Positions 5,560-5,721 of a DNA stretch of 5,721 bases are shown one piece after another. The number at the start of each line of letters is the position of its first letter. Position 1 is the first letter of the stretch. The translations under genes were made by a program, and so were the position numbers. The notes below the pieces were generated by a model, which was given only the letters and a program-made list of their open reading frames with translations, did not search any database and was not told the DNA's origin. Origin of the DNA: SMXL01 sp036985715 (lineage in GTDB: Bacteria > Bacteroidota > Rhodothermia > Rhodothermales > UBA10348); contig BTQE01000160.1 in NCBI GenBank assembly GCA_036985715.1, positions 1 to 5,721 on the forward strand, in the 5' to 3' direction.

Positions 5560-5721
5560 CAGGCACCCTCCGACAAATCTCAATTTACGACAATTTCCTC
5601 GTACAACGAGTTCAATCGTTTCCGCATCAGGTAGAGAATCACCGGTGCTGAGCTCGTGTTCGGACCCCTCAATCTGGCTGAGCCTCCAGGCCTTTACACG
5701 GCGTTGTAGCGTGCGAAGCTT
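5554..5721 (-). pseudogene. Partial transposase-like (IstA-like) fragment running off the right edge
   Basis: On the minus strand a frame is open from the window edge to TGA at 5556-5554, giving 55 residues without a start inside the window. It begins KLRTLQRRVKAWRLSQIEG. The stretch LRTLQRRVKxW closely resembles the helix-turn-helix region of IS21-family IstA transposases as I remember them, where a ...HGP... segment normally follows; here the sequence diverges after AWR and ends within 45 residues. It could be a truncated or frameshifted transposase whose 5' part lies to the right, or an unrelated DNA-binding protein. Its stop overlaps the end of the convergent channel gene by 6 nt. No promoter or terminator is seen between the two. 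No other gene is visible in 5560-5721. Confidence 0.35.

Noticed and set aside
5598..5610. Hairpin CTCGT-ACA-ACGAG after the channel gene as terminator
   Set aside because: Only a 5-bp stem, and no T tract follows on either strand.
1..5721. CRISPR array, tRNA or rRNA genes
   Set aside because: No regularly spaced repeat-spacer pattern and no cloverleaf or rRNA-like sequence was seen on either strand.

Overview
The window is a piece of bacterial chromosome, most likely from a Gram-negative bacterium. Base composition is moderate, Shine-Dalgarno sites are good, and an MscS channel and a tyrosine recombinase are present. A Desulfobacterota/Deltaproteobacteria-like source is my guess from the general look of the proteins; nothing here proves it. 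The last six bases are a HindIII site (AAGCTT), which may reflect a cloned insert end.

Layout. (1) Positions 2-154 are the last 50 codons of a tyrosine-recombinase/integrase with its catalytic His and Tyr. (2) Positions 155-1050 are a gene-poor, decayed-looking stretch. It holds an open frame for a small secreted protein (361-726) that has ATA where the start codon should be and an 8-G tract inside. After it come overlapping frame fragments (701-1029) with a perfect 26-bp palindrome and a repeated 11-mer. (3) Positions 1074-4054 are a tight three-gene operon on the plus strand: inositol-1-phosphate synthase; a fused CTP:inositol-1-phosphate cytidylyltransferase/CDP-alcohol phosphatidyltransferase (IPCT-DIPPS type); and an HD-domain putative phosphohydrolase. 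The genes overlap by 11 nt and about 8 nt. (4) Positions 4055-4515 are non-coding or remnant DNA with an inverted/direct repeat cluster that resembles an insertion-sequence end. (5) Positions 4516-5559 encode an MscS-family mechanosensitive channel with a strong ribosome binding site. (6) Positions 5554-5721, minus strand, are an open frame running off the edge with an IstA-like helix (LRTLQRRVKAW).

How the genes fit together. Ino1 makes L-myo-inositol-1-phosphate from glucose-6-phosphate. The fusion enzyme activates it to CDP-inositol and condenses it with an acceptor. In characterised relatives from hyperthermophiles the acceptor is a second inositol phosphate, giving phosphorylated di-myo-inositol phosphate (DIP), a compatible solute. 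That pathway then needs a phosphatase, and the HD protein translationally coupled to the fusion gene is a natural candidate (inference). An inositol phospholipid head group is the main alternative product. The downstream MscS channel suits an osmotic-stress theme but is separated by 461 bp and is probably its own transcription unit. The most unusual content is this inositol operon with its HD partner; next is the mobile-element debris on both sides.
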